5,406 bases of DNA from positions 1 to 5,406 of the forward strand of contig JAUWDN010000111.1 of assembly GCA_030608765.1 (NCBI GenBank), given 5' to 3'. Position 1 is the stretch's first letter. The number at the start of each line of letters is the position of its first letter. Shown here piece after piece: positions 1 to 5,406 of the stretch. The stretch comes from Promethearchaeota archaeon (GTDB lineage: Archaea; Asgardarchaeota; Lokiarchaeia; Sigynarchaeales; SOKP01). A program made the position numbers and the translations under genes. The notes under the pieces were generated by a model, which saw only the letters and a list, made by a program, of their open reading frames with translations, ran no database searches and had not been told where the DNA came from.

Positions 1-1
1 C

Positions 2-34
2 ATAAATAAACAACTTATAAAAGGTGGTAACTAA
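2..34 (+). CDS. Possible C-terminal tail of an upstream gene (5' end outside window)
   Basis: Frame 2 is open from the left edge to a TAA at 32-34 and would encode the tail INKQLIKGGN. It is too short to identify. The stop overlaps by one base the likely start at 34 of the next gene (TAATT), the same geometry as the TAATG overlaps of translationally coupled genes. The SD of the next gene (22-28) would then lie inside this coding end. This suggests, but does not prove, that the window begins inside an operon. Ten codons can stay open by chance in AT-rich DNA, so confidence is low. Confidence 0.3.
   Translation: MNKQLIKGGN
22..28 (+). promoter_or_regulatory. Ribosome binding site that decides the start at 34
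   Basis: AGGTGGT matches the AGGTGAT part of the SD consensus except for one G where a G-U pair with 16S rRNA is still possible. Five bases separate it from the ATT at 34. No such element precedes the first in-frame ATG at 217, so this site supports starting the coiled-coil gene at 34. Confidence 0.6.
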
Positions 35-561
35 TTCCCAAAAAAGATAAAATTGAAGAGATAACGCTCAAAGATTTTCAAAATTTAATTGATAAAGTAA
101 AAAATACTGAGAATGAGGTTAAATTTGTAAAAAAGGAAATAGTTTCGATTAAAAGTGATATCTTATCTAGTCAAGAAAGGATCGAGCAAACAATTAGAAC
201 TCAAGAAGAAATTATTATGGATATGATTAATAGATTTAACGATGAACTTTTAAAGCACAAAATTACGATGAAAGAAGACATGGAAAAAGTTAAAACGCAA
301 CAAGATGTCTTAAGAATCTCTTATACGATTAACGAGAAGAAGCTCACGAATAAAATCAATTCATCTATTACTAAAGCTATTAATAAACATCTTGATGGAA
401 AAGAAAGTGAGATACTTATGAAAATCTGGATTAAAGATTTTAAGGAGATTATTGAGAATTTTGAGAAATTAAAGAAATTGAATCCTAAAGAATTTTCAGT
501 ACGTTTAAGCGAAATATCTGATATATTTGAGGTTTATAAACAAAAAATTCTTGGTGCGTAA
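34..561 (+). CDS. Coiled-coil protein of unknown function, apparent ATT start
   Basis: I do not recognise the family. The frame is open from just after a TAA at 28-30 to the TAA at 559-561. Between 31 and 216 it has no ATG, GTG or TTG; the first ATG (217) is residue 62. I place the start at ATT 34 because an SD lies five bases upstream, the stop of a possible upstream gene overlaps it, the product then begins MPKKDKIEE, and the coiled coil already begins within the extension. The 175-residue product is rich in Lys, Glu, Ile and Asn, has no cysteine, and shows no signal peptide or membrane segment. Hydrophobic residues in a/d spacing (V29, V32, I36, I39, I43, I50, then I61, I65, F68, L72) predict a long coiled coil at about residues 25-90. 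Residues 100-175 look helical. A cytoplasmic oligomeric or scaffolding role is inference. If ATT is really an ATG misread, the gene is unchanged. If the start is 217, the product has 114 residues. Confidence 0.7.
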   Translation: MPKKDKIEEITLKDFQNLIDKVKNTENEVKFVKKEIVSIKSDILSSQERIEQTIRTQEEIIMDMINRFNDELLKHKITMKEDMEKVKTQQDVLRISYTINEKKLTNKINSSITKAINKHLDGKESEILMKIWIKDFKEIIENFEKLKKLNPKEFSVRLSEISDIFEVYKQKILGA

Positions 562-571
562 GGATTAATAA

Positions 572-608
572 AAGCTTGTGCTTGAACATTTTTTAAAGAA
601 CACTTTTT
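572..608 (+). terminator. T-tract termination region after the coiled-coil gene
   Basis: Just downstream of the stop at 561 is a small 4-bp hairpin (AAGC 572-575 / GCTT 580-583), then two oligo-T tracts, T6 at 589-594 and T5 at 604-608. The tracts lie in an imperfect direct repeat, GAACATTTTTT / GAACACTTTTT. Archaeal RNA polymerase terminates at oligo-T tracts without needing a strong hairpin, so this is a plausible terminator. T runs are common in AT-rich spacers, so confidence is modest. Confidence 0.4.
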
Positions 609-642
609 CTAAATAAAATTGGGCTATACTAATAATATATAA

Positions 643-663
643 TATGACATTTATTTATGACAT
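643..663. repeat. Short direct repeat TATGACAT x2 in the 562-762 spacer
   Basis: TATGACAT occurs at 643-650 and again at 656-663, 13 bp apart start to start. It lies about 100 bp upstream of the zinc-ribbon gene and just upstream of its promoter-like stretch. It could be a pair of regulator half sites or chance. The rest of the 200-bp spacer holds T tracts after the previous gene and the promoter/SD region. I see no tRNA or other RNA gene in it. Confidence 0.25.
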
Positions 664-693
664 ATAGGAAAAGATTATTGTATTTAGCTAATG

Positions 694-748
694 ATTTAAA
701 AATTATATTTATCTGAAAGAATACAATTATCTTAAAAAACAAAAAGGA
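694..748 (+). promoter_or_regulatory. Candidate TATA-like promoter and SD of the zinc-ribbon gene
   Basis: An A/T-only block at about 694-711 (TTTAAAAATTATATTTAT) is a plausible archaeal TATA region. Transcription would then begin near 728-735. AAAGGA at 743-748 is the only SD-like sequence and stands 14 bases before the ATG at 763, longer than usual. The whole region is AT-rich, so the exact TATA position is uncertain. Confidence 0.35.
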
Positions 749-762
749 ATTGTAGAATTATT

Positions 763-1350
763 ATGTCAGCATCAGATTTTCATTTTAGTTTAAAGGGTAA
801 TGTAGACTCACTTTATGCTACTCGTAATAAGCGTAAAGATTTTTATATCATCGTTCAAAATCTCACAGATAACGATATCCCTCAAGTGAAGGTAAAAATA
901 TCAGGTCCTCCAGAAGTTAAATTACTGGTTAAAGTAGAAAATTACGGAGGATTGCCAAAACGAAATAGCAAGAATCGCGTATTTAAAGTTTTATCAAAAC
1001 AAAATGGTAATTTTACTCTAACAGCAACCCTTACTACTAAAAGCGGACATAATATCGAATTACCAATTACACTTCAAGTTGGAGTTGTTCAAGAGGGCAC
1101 TAAACCTATATCTATAATAGCTAAACCTGAAGCTGAAAAAACAGTTGTTAAAGTAAATTGTCCTTTCTGTGGTGAAAAAATTGACGAAGATGCTAAATTT
1201 TGCCCACATTGTGGATCTAATTTGACTGAAGTCAAAGAAGAAGCAGTTGAAAATCAGAAAGAAAAACCTACTAAACATTGTCTTAATTGTGGAAGAGAAC
1301 TATCTAAAGAAGCAAAGTTCTGCGCAAAATGTGGTCAAAAAATAGAATAA
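763..1350 (+). CDS. Double zinc-ribbon protein with N-terminal beta-sandwich-like domain
   Basis: The 195-residue product has two parts. Residues 1-112 contain alternating hydrophobic strands (for example DFYIIVQNL, VKVKISG, NFTLTATL, IELPITLQV), resembling an Ig-like or CARDB/NEW3-type beta-sandwich; this fold is inferred from the strand pattern only. Residues 130-195 carry two zinc ribbons of identical spacing, C133/C136/C147/C150 and C173/C176/C187/C190, both CxxC-x10-CxxC, joined by a charged Glu/Lys linker (about 154-171). No signal peptide or membrane segment is visible, so it is probably cytoplasmic. In archaea, double zinc ribbons of this kind usually act as protein-binding or nucleic-acid-binding modules appended to other domains. 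No enzymatic motif is seen and the partner is unknown. The ATG at 763 is the first canonical in-frame start; two ATT codons directly precede it. The gene appears to be transcribed alone and converges with the glycosidase gene. The coding call is secure; the function is unknown. Confidence 0.88.
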   Translation: MSASDFHFSLKGNVDSLYATRNKRKDFYIIVQNLTDNDIPQVKVKISGPPEVKLLVKVENYGGLPKRNSKNRVFKVLSKQNGNFTLTATLTTKSGHNIELPITLQVGVVQEGTKPISIIAKPEAEKTVVKVNCPFCGEKIDEDAKFCPHCGSNLTEVKEEAVENQKEKPTKHCLNCGRELSKEAKFCAKCGQKIE

Positions 1351-1353
1351 TAT

Positions 1354-1390
1354 AATCAAGGATTAATCAGATAATGATCTCTCCTTGATT
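1354..1390. terminator. Hairpin between convergent genes, probable bidirectional terminator
   Basis: AATCAAGGA (1354-1362) pairs perfectly with TCCTTGATT (1382-1390). The 19-base loop contains a second small stem, AGAT (1369-1372) with ATCT (1377-1380). The structure begins 4 bases after the stop of the zinc-ribbon gene and ends 10 bases from the stop of the glycosidase gene on the other strand. TTTTT follows at 1394-1398 on the + strand, and the - strand reads into a T-rich stretch beyond 1353. This layout suits shared termination for both genes. Confidence 0.6.
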
Positions 1391-1400
1391 TACTTTTTAA

Positions 1401-4040
1401 TTATAATCTCTCCAGCTGAATTTGAAGGCCTTGATTTTCTTTAAGAGTTATTGGATTTAATAAGAATATTTCGAGTATACGGTCGTTTGTGTTTAAGATT
1501 GCGTCAACATCGGTATTTTCTTCTAGATTAACCATTATACAGCTTTGGATTGTACTAATCTTTATTTTATCAAAAAGCGCTAGTTGTATTGATTTAAGCG
1601 GCAGTTCCCCATAAAAAATAGAAAGAGAGAAGATAACCTTTTCTTCAGTTACTTGTTGATTTACAGTACCCCATGCTGAATTTGTAATAAAAAAGGATTG
1701 AAAATTGCGACGATTTATTTTAGGTGCTAAAGATAACTGGTTAAGTTTTACAGAATAAAAAATACCTGTTAACGCGTGAAGCAAAGTCCAAGACGACATT
1801 GGTCTAACATAGTGATCACCACACTCAACTTCGTTCCAAGGATTTCGATGAGTACCATCATATCTATCTCTAACTGCGTTAATTATTTTTAATCCAGAAC
1901 TAATGTCTCCGGCATAGATGCAAAGTGCTGCTATTTCGTATTCAATTCCAGTCCAGACTTCGTCAGTATAAAGCGTTGGAACTTTAGGTCTTCCTCCATT
2001 CGGCCAAGAACAAGTTAATAAGCCCGATTCAGTAGGCGAAGCAAATATTCTAGGTTTTTGTTTAAAACCTTCGAGAGATTCTTTAAAATTGTATTTTATT
2101 ATAGCTTTTATTGCTTTTTTAACGCGAGCCGAGGGGAAAATAAATCCAAGACCTAAATGAAAAGCCCACCATTGGCCAAGCAATTGATCTGAGAAACATC
2201 CAATGCCGTATTGAAACACTTTTACCTTATTTTCGTCGTACTTTTGAATGTAAAATTCCCCGTTCCAACACTCCTTATCAATAGTTTCTCGACTAAAATT
2301 ATATAATTTTTTACATCTAGCTGCCCAATCGAGGAGATTTAACTCTAAAGCGATTTTCTCGCAGGCAAGTAAGGCAGTAAGATTAAGTGATCCTACAAAA
2401 GTATTGAAACCGTAGATAGAGCAGTCATAAGTGTTAGGTTGTGCGCGAGTTATTATTCCATTAGAATCTTCATAATATTTTTTGAAGATAAATTCCATTA
2501 ATTTTTGAATGTAGCTCCAAGATCTCTTGAGAAAATCGAGATCTCGAGTGATTAAATAATCCCGATAAATTTTAAGAATCATACCAAACATTCCATCAAT
2601 TGCAGGTGGGACATCATTGAAATCTGGTTTTTCCCCAAATTGAGGTAGGTATAAAGGAATAACAGTACGGTGAGGTAAATAACCCATTTTATGTTGGATT
2701 TTAAATTCTGTTTCTCTCATTGTTCTTTCTAGTGTAGGAAATAAATGAGCTAAACTAAACTCATAATTCCATACATGTGTGCAATTAAGCGGGCAACATC
2801 CTCCCGAGCTTCCACCTGTAGATGCTCCGTGACATCCTTCAAATCCATGAAATGATCCATCTCTTATCCACAAGCAAGAAGGCGTTCTGATTGTCGAAAA
2901 GTTAGCGGAAATTGAAGTTAAAACTTCAGGTGGTAAAGTGCTGGAAAAAAACGCGTCGTGGAATTTGGAAGTGTAATTAGAAAGGGATTGTAAATTGCCT
3001 TTAACATATTTGATAACTTCTGAAGAATTTTTAAACCACTTATTATATTGGTTTCCAATCCAAAACTCTGATTGAATATCGTTAATTAACGCATAGTTAA
3101 GATGCCAGTCAACAAGACGATTTGGAAAGTTCCAAGCAATAAAAAAAGTGATCACTTTTTCCTCGCCAGGATTCAATTCTTTTTTTACTGCCAGACTTCC
3201 CGTCCAAGTTCTTCCGAGTTCACTTGCTACCTCTAAATCGTTTCTTAACAGAGTACCTCTTTCTGTAAAGTGGGACCAAAAATTATCCAAATTATCCCAT
3301 TGAGGTGATACCATAGCATCTCGTTGATCAGTTGCAAGTGTTAAATTACCATATCGCTTATCTGATTTAAGTAGTATTTTTGATCTCATATAAATAGCGT
3401 TCCACTCTCCGATTTTCTTATGAATGTTATAATTACCACCAAAAAGGGGATGAGATTCACCTCTAATAGATTTTAAACCGTCCCATCCTAAAAAATTAAA
3501 CAAATTTCCTAACAGAATTGCTTCAATTGGCTCATTTGAGATATTTTTAATATGAAATTGAAATATAATACACGGTAATCCCGAATTTTTTGCATCTAAG
3601 GGGATAAAAGGGTTAAAAGCGGTTAATCTGATTCCAATTGGAAGTTCAGAATCCTCAAATCTTAAGAAAGAAATGGGGTATTCGCCATTATATATAATAT
3701 TTTCAACTTGAGGTAATTTTCCAATGAATTCCTTCATATTATTAGTGATTATATGATCACTAACAGATTTAGCGGGTATAAAATTAATACCTTCGTGAGA
3801 TTTAGTACATATAAGCGCTCTTGAAATTGGATTTTCGTTAGAGTTGTTCAATGTTCGAGTTCTTATGGCAAAGAAACTGTTAGGCACGAAAGCGCGATGT
3901 GATACTGTGTTAGTAATTTGCCATTGCTTTAAAAGTCCATCTCCTCCAAGAGCAATTGTGCCCGTACCTATTCCTCCCAGAGGCATAGCTGAGCATCTTA
4001 GTTTTTCATCGGTCAAAGTGAAAATACCTTTAGCTTTCAT
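1401..4040 (-). CDS. GH116 family (GBA2/DUF608-like) beta-glycosidase
   Basis: This 879-residue protein is a retaining beta-glycosidase of family GH116, which includes human GBA2, bacterial TxGH116 and archaeal SSO1353. The N-terminal half is the beta-sandwich domain and opens with the family signature PLGGIGTGTIALGGDG (20-35). The (alpha/alpha)6 catalytic domain covers about 355-765. Visible active-site elements are NCTHVWNYE with probable nucleophile E427, H457, NTYD with probable acid/base D539, and NPWNEVECGDHYVR with E737 and R746 nine residues apart, as for the glucose-binding E777/R786 pair of TxGH116 (recalled numbering). A beta-rich C-terminal tail of about 115 residues follows. There is no signal peptide or membrane segment, so it probably acts in the cytoplasm. 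Likely substrates are beta-glucosides, beta-xylosides or short oligosaccharides; archaea are not expected to have ceramide, so a glucosylceramidase label should be avoided. The ATG at 4040 follows an in-frame TAG 15 bases upstream; an AGGATGAT SD-like stretch lies nine bases before the ATG. The gene is divergent from purD. Confidence 0.93.
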   Translation of the reverse strand: MKAKGIFTLTDEKLRCSAMPLGGIGTGTIALGGDGLLKQWQITNTVSHRAFVPNSFFAIRTRTLNNSNENPISRALICTKSHEGINFIPAKSVSDHIITNNMKEFIGKLPQVENIIYNGEYPISFLRFEDSELPIGIRLTAFNPFIPLDAKNSGLPCIIFQFHIKNISNEPIEAILLGNLFNFLGWDGLKSIRGESHPLFGGNYNIHKKIGEWNAIYMRSKILLKSDKRYGNLTLATDQRDAMVSPQWDNLDNFWSHFTERGTLLRNDLEVASELGRTWTGSLAVKKELNPGEEKVITFFIAWNFPNRLVDWHLNYALINDIQSEFWIGNQYNKWFKNSSEVIKYVKGNLQSLSNYTSKFHDAFFSSTLPPEVLTSISANFSTIRTPSCLWIRDGSFHGFEGCHGASTGGSSGGCCPLNCTHVWNYEFSLAHLFPTLERTMRETEFKIQHKMGYLPHRTVIPLYLPQFGEKPDFNDVPPAIDGMFGMILKIYRDYLITRDLDFLKRSWSYIQKLMEFIFKKYYEDSNGIITRAQPNTYDCSIYGFNTFVGSLNLTALLACEKIALELNLLDWAARCKKLYNFSRETIDKECWNGEFYIQKYDENKVKVFQYGIGCFSDQLLGQWWAFHLGLGFIFPSARVKKAIKAIIKYNFKESLEGFKQKPRIFASPTESGLLTCSWPNGGRPKVPTLYTDEVWTGIEYEIAALCIYAGDISSGLKIINAVRDRYDGTHRNPWNEVECGDHYVRPMSSWTLLHALTGIFYSVKLNQLSLAPKINRRNFQSFFITNSAWGTVNQQVTEEKVIFSLSIFYGELPLKSIQLALFDKIKISTIQSCIMVNLEENTDVDAILNTNDRILEIFLLNPITLKENQGLQIQLERL

Positions 4041-4084
4041 AATGCTTGTATCATCCTAATTTTAATTTTATTTAACTTAATTCC

Positions 4085-4099
4085 TATATTAAAGTTTCG
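4085..4099 (-). promoter_or_regulatory. Candidate BRE/TATA promoter of the GH116 gene
   Basis: On the - strand the sequence CGAAACTTTAATATA reads as a purine-rich BRE (CGAAAC) followed by a TATA-like box (TTTAATATA). A start of transcription about 25 bases further on (near 4060-4065) would leave a short leader of about 20-25 bases before the ATG at 4040. No other element in this AT-rich stretch looks better, but the call rests on pattern alone. Confidence 0.4.
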
Positions 4100-4257
4100 A
4101 CTGAAGTTTTATTAAATATTTAGTTACAATCTCGTTTAAAAAGAGTCAGAATACATAATTTATATCCATTTTTCTAGATTGATAAGAATTTTTTAAGCGA
4201 GAAGTCAGCTCAGTAGCCTTTATAATCTTTGATTAATAATTACTTTAAATTTGATGT

Positions 4258-4272
4258 AAAACAATTTAAATT
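4258..4272 (+). promoter_or_regulatory. Candidate BRE/TATA promoter of purD
   Basis: AAAACA (4258-4263) followed by ATTTAAATT (4264-4272) resembles an archaeal BRE plus TATA box. Transcription would start near 4290-4297, giving a leader of about 25-30 bases that contains the purD SD. TTTAAATT also occurs at 4244-4251, exactly 21 bp upstream of the copy at 4265-4272, so the functional box could be either one. The remainder of the 4041-4321 intergenic region shows no gene, tRNA or recognisable riboswitch. Confidence 0.4.
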
Positions 4273-4306
4273 CAATATAATCTTAATACTCAATAGAAAT
4301 TCATTT

Positions 4307-4313
4307 AAAGGAG
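4307..4313 (+). promoter_or_regulatory. Ribosome binding site of purD (supports TTG start)
   Basis: AAAGGAG is a strong SD sequence eight bases before the TTG at 4322. An in-frame TAA at 4319-4321 directly precedes that TTG, so no earlier start is possible, and no ATG occurs in frame before the conserved nucleotide-binding motif. Confidence 0.8.
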
Positions 4314-4321
4314 AAAAATAA

Positions 4322-5406
4322 TTGACAGTCAAAACCCTTATAATCGGACATGGAGCAAGAGAACACGTAATAGGAGAGACTTTAGTGCGAGATGGAGCCA
4401 CTTTATACGCGTTTATGAGTTCTAAAAACGCAGGATTAGAAGATCTAAGCCAAGGAAGGATAAAGATTCACTCTGAAACAGATTTTACAGAAATAATAGA
4501 ATTTTCTAAAGAAAATAATATAGATTTTGCTATTATTGGGCCAGAAGCACCCCTTGTAATTGGAATCGTCGATGCGTTAGAAAAGAATGGAATACCTTGC
4601 ATAGGACCCGGAATTGAAGCTGCCCAACTAGAAGGATCTAAAATATTTACTAGAAAACTTCTGGAAAAGTATAAAATCACTTCAAATATCAATAATAAAA
4701 GTTTCAATTCTATGGAAAATGTAGAAAGTTACATTAAAGATTTAGGGGAAGAAAATGTAGTTGTTAAACCAGATGGTTTGACGGGAGGAAAAGGCGTAAA
4801 AGTCTATGGAGATCATCTATTTTCTAAACAAGATATTTTAGATTACTGTCAAACTTTAGTCGATCAAAAGGCTTCTTTTCTCCTCGAGGAAAAAGTCGAT
4901 GGAGAAGAATTTACTGTTCAAACATTCGTTGACGGAAAAAATGTAGTCGCAACTCCACTAGTTCAAGATCATAAGAGAGCTTATGAAAACGATACAGGCC
5001 CCAATACTGGAGGTTTGGGGAGCTATTCAATGGAAGACCACCTAATGCCTTTTATATCACAGGAAGATGTAGACGAAGCAATAGAAGACATGAAGAAAGT
5101 GGTAGCGGCGACTAAAGCAGAAACAGGAGTCGAGTATAAAGGATTTCTTTATGGGGGCTATATTAAAACTGCTAAAGGCATTAAATTAATAGAATTTAAC
5201 GCAAGGCTCGGAGATCCTGAAGCAATGAATATTTTACCTCTTTTAAAAACTAATTTTATCGATATCTGTATGGGCATTATTAACGGTAATTTAAAAACAG
5301 ACATCCAATTTGAAAAAAAAGCTACTGTTTGCAAGTATTTAGCTCCCAAAGGATACCCTACTTCTCCGAAAAAGAATGAACTAGTAATAATAAATAAGGA
5401 GAAACT
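4322..5406 (+). CDS. purD: Phosphoribosylamine-glycine ligase (GAR synthetase), 3' truncated by window
   Basis: PurD joins glycine to 5-phosphoribosylamine with ATP to form glycinamide ribonucleotide, the second step of de novo purine synthesis, in the cytoplasm. The 361 residues present show the family signatures in order: GHGAREH (9-15) in the N-terminal domain, GPEAPLV (73-79), QLEGSK (102-107), the ATP-grasp loop VVKPDGLTGGKGV (147-159), DGEE (193-196), QDHKR (215-219), DTGPNTGGLGSYS (224-236) and EFNARLGDPEAMN (291-303) with the metal-binding acidic and Asn residues. The last stretch has the archaeal form. PurD is usually about 420-450 residues, so roughly the last 60-90 residues lie beyond the window; there is no sign of a frameshift. 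It starts with TTG behind a strong SD. The usual GGMG is GGLG here (L232). No other purine gene is visible; the gene has its own promoter-like sequence and is divergent from the GH116 gene. Confidence 0.97.
   Translation, partial: MTVKTLIIGHGAREHVIGETLVRDGATLYAFMSSKNAGLEDLSQGRIKIHSETDFTEIIEFSKENNIDFAIIGPEAPLVIGIVDALEKNGIPCIGPGIEAAQLEGSKIFTRKLLEKYKITSNINNKSFNSMENVESYIKDLGEENVVVKPDGLTGGKGVKVYGDHLFSKQDILDYCQTLVDQKASFLLEEKVDGEEFTVQTFVDGKNVVATPLVQDHKRAYENDTGPNTGGLGSYSMEDHLMPFISQEDVDEAIEDMKKVVAATKAETGVEYKGFLYGGYIKTAKGIKLIEFNARLGDPEAMNILPLLKTNFIDICMGIINGNLKTDIQFEKKATVCKYLAPKGYPTSPKKNELVIINKEK

Noticed and set aside
217..561. ATG at 217 as the start of the coiled-coil gene
   Set aside because: No SD in front of it, and 61 upstream in-frame codons carry the same coiled-coil pattern behind a good SD; kept only as the alternative.
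757..762. Two ATT codons directly before the ATG at 763 as possible non-standard starts
   Set aside because: ATT at 757 has better SD spacing (8 bases), but a standard ATG is available six bases later and the difference is two residues without support from motifs.
1060..1278. Open frame on the - strand inside the zinc-ribbon gene
   Set aside because: Low-complexity Phe-rich translation antisense to a gene with clear zinc-ribbon motifs; a composition shadow.
3844..4059. Open frame on the + strand over the 5' end of the GH116 gene
   Set aside because: Antisense to the conserved GH116 N-terminal signature; no SD or family features of its own.
4207..4218. AGCTCAGTAGCC resembles a tRNA D-arm
   Set aside because: No anticodon arm, T-loop (TTCGA-type) or acceptor stem can be found at the right distances, so it is not a tRNA.
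4041..4321. Possible purine riboswitch in front of purD
   Set aside because: The expected leader is only about 30 bases and no paired structure with a conserved core is visible; a short archaeal leader with an SD explains it.
4468..4707. Open frame on the - strand inside purD
   Set aside because: Antisense to conserved PurD sequence (GPEAPLV and QLEGSK region); no independent support.
5158..5349. Second open frame on the - strand inside purD
   Set aside because: Antisense to the conserved EFNARLGDPEAMN region of PurD; a shadow.

Overview
This is a low-GC window (roughly one third G+C by eye) that reads as archaeal. The evidence is indirect: a PurD of the archaeal sequence type (the EFNARLGDPEAMN stretch), BRE/TATA-like elements instead of bacterial -35/-10 boxes, a CxxC zinc-ribbon protein of a kind common in archaea, and a GBA2-type GH116 glycosidase without a signal peptide. 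The composition would fit a low-GC lineage such as Asgard archaea, but nothing here settles the phylum.

Layout, left to right. The window opens with what may be the last codons of an upstream gene (2-34). This tail overlaps by one base the start of a 175-residue, lysine/glutamate-rich coiled-coil protein (34-561, +) of unknown function. That protein appears to start on a non-standard ATT codon behind a good Shine-Dalgarno (SD) sequence. About 200 bp of AT-rich spacer follows, with T tracts, a short direct repeat and a promoter-like stretch. Next is a 195-residue protein (763-1350, +) with a probable beta-sandwich N-terminus and two C-terminal CxxC-x10-CxxC zinc ribbons. A hairpin (1354-1390) lies between this gene and the convergent large gene at 1401-4040 (-), an 879-residue family GH116 (DUF608/GBA2-like) beta-glycosidase with its catalytic residues in place. 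A 281-bp divergent intergenic region (4041-4321) carries a candidate promoter for each side. The last gene is purD (4322 to the window edge, +), which starts with TTG and is cut off before its C-terminal end.

The genes do not form an obvious pathway: a purine-biosynthesis enzyme, a cytoplasmic glycoside hydrolase, a zinc-ribbon protein and a coiled-coil protein sit in separate transcription units. I see no mobile element, CRISPR array, RNA gene or defence module, and no convincing new multi-gene system. The points most worth a second look are the ATT start at 34, the short spacing between the catalytic residues of the GH116 enzyme, and the beta-sandwich plus double-zinc-ribbon protein.
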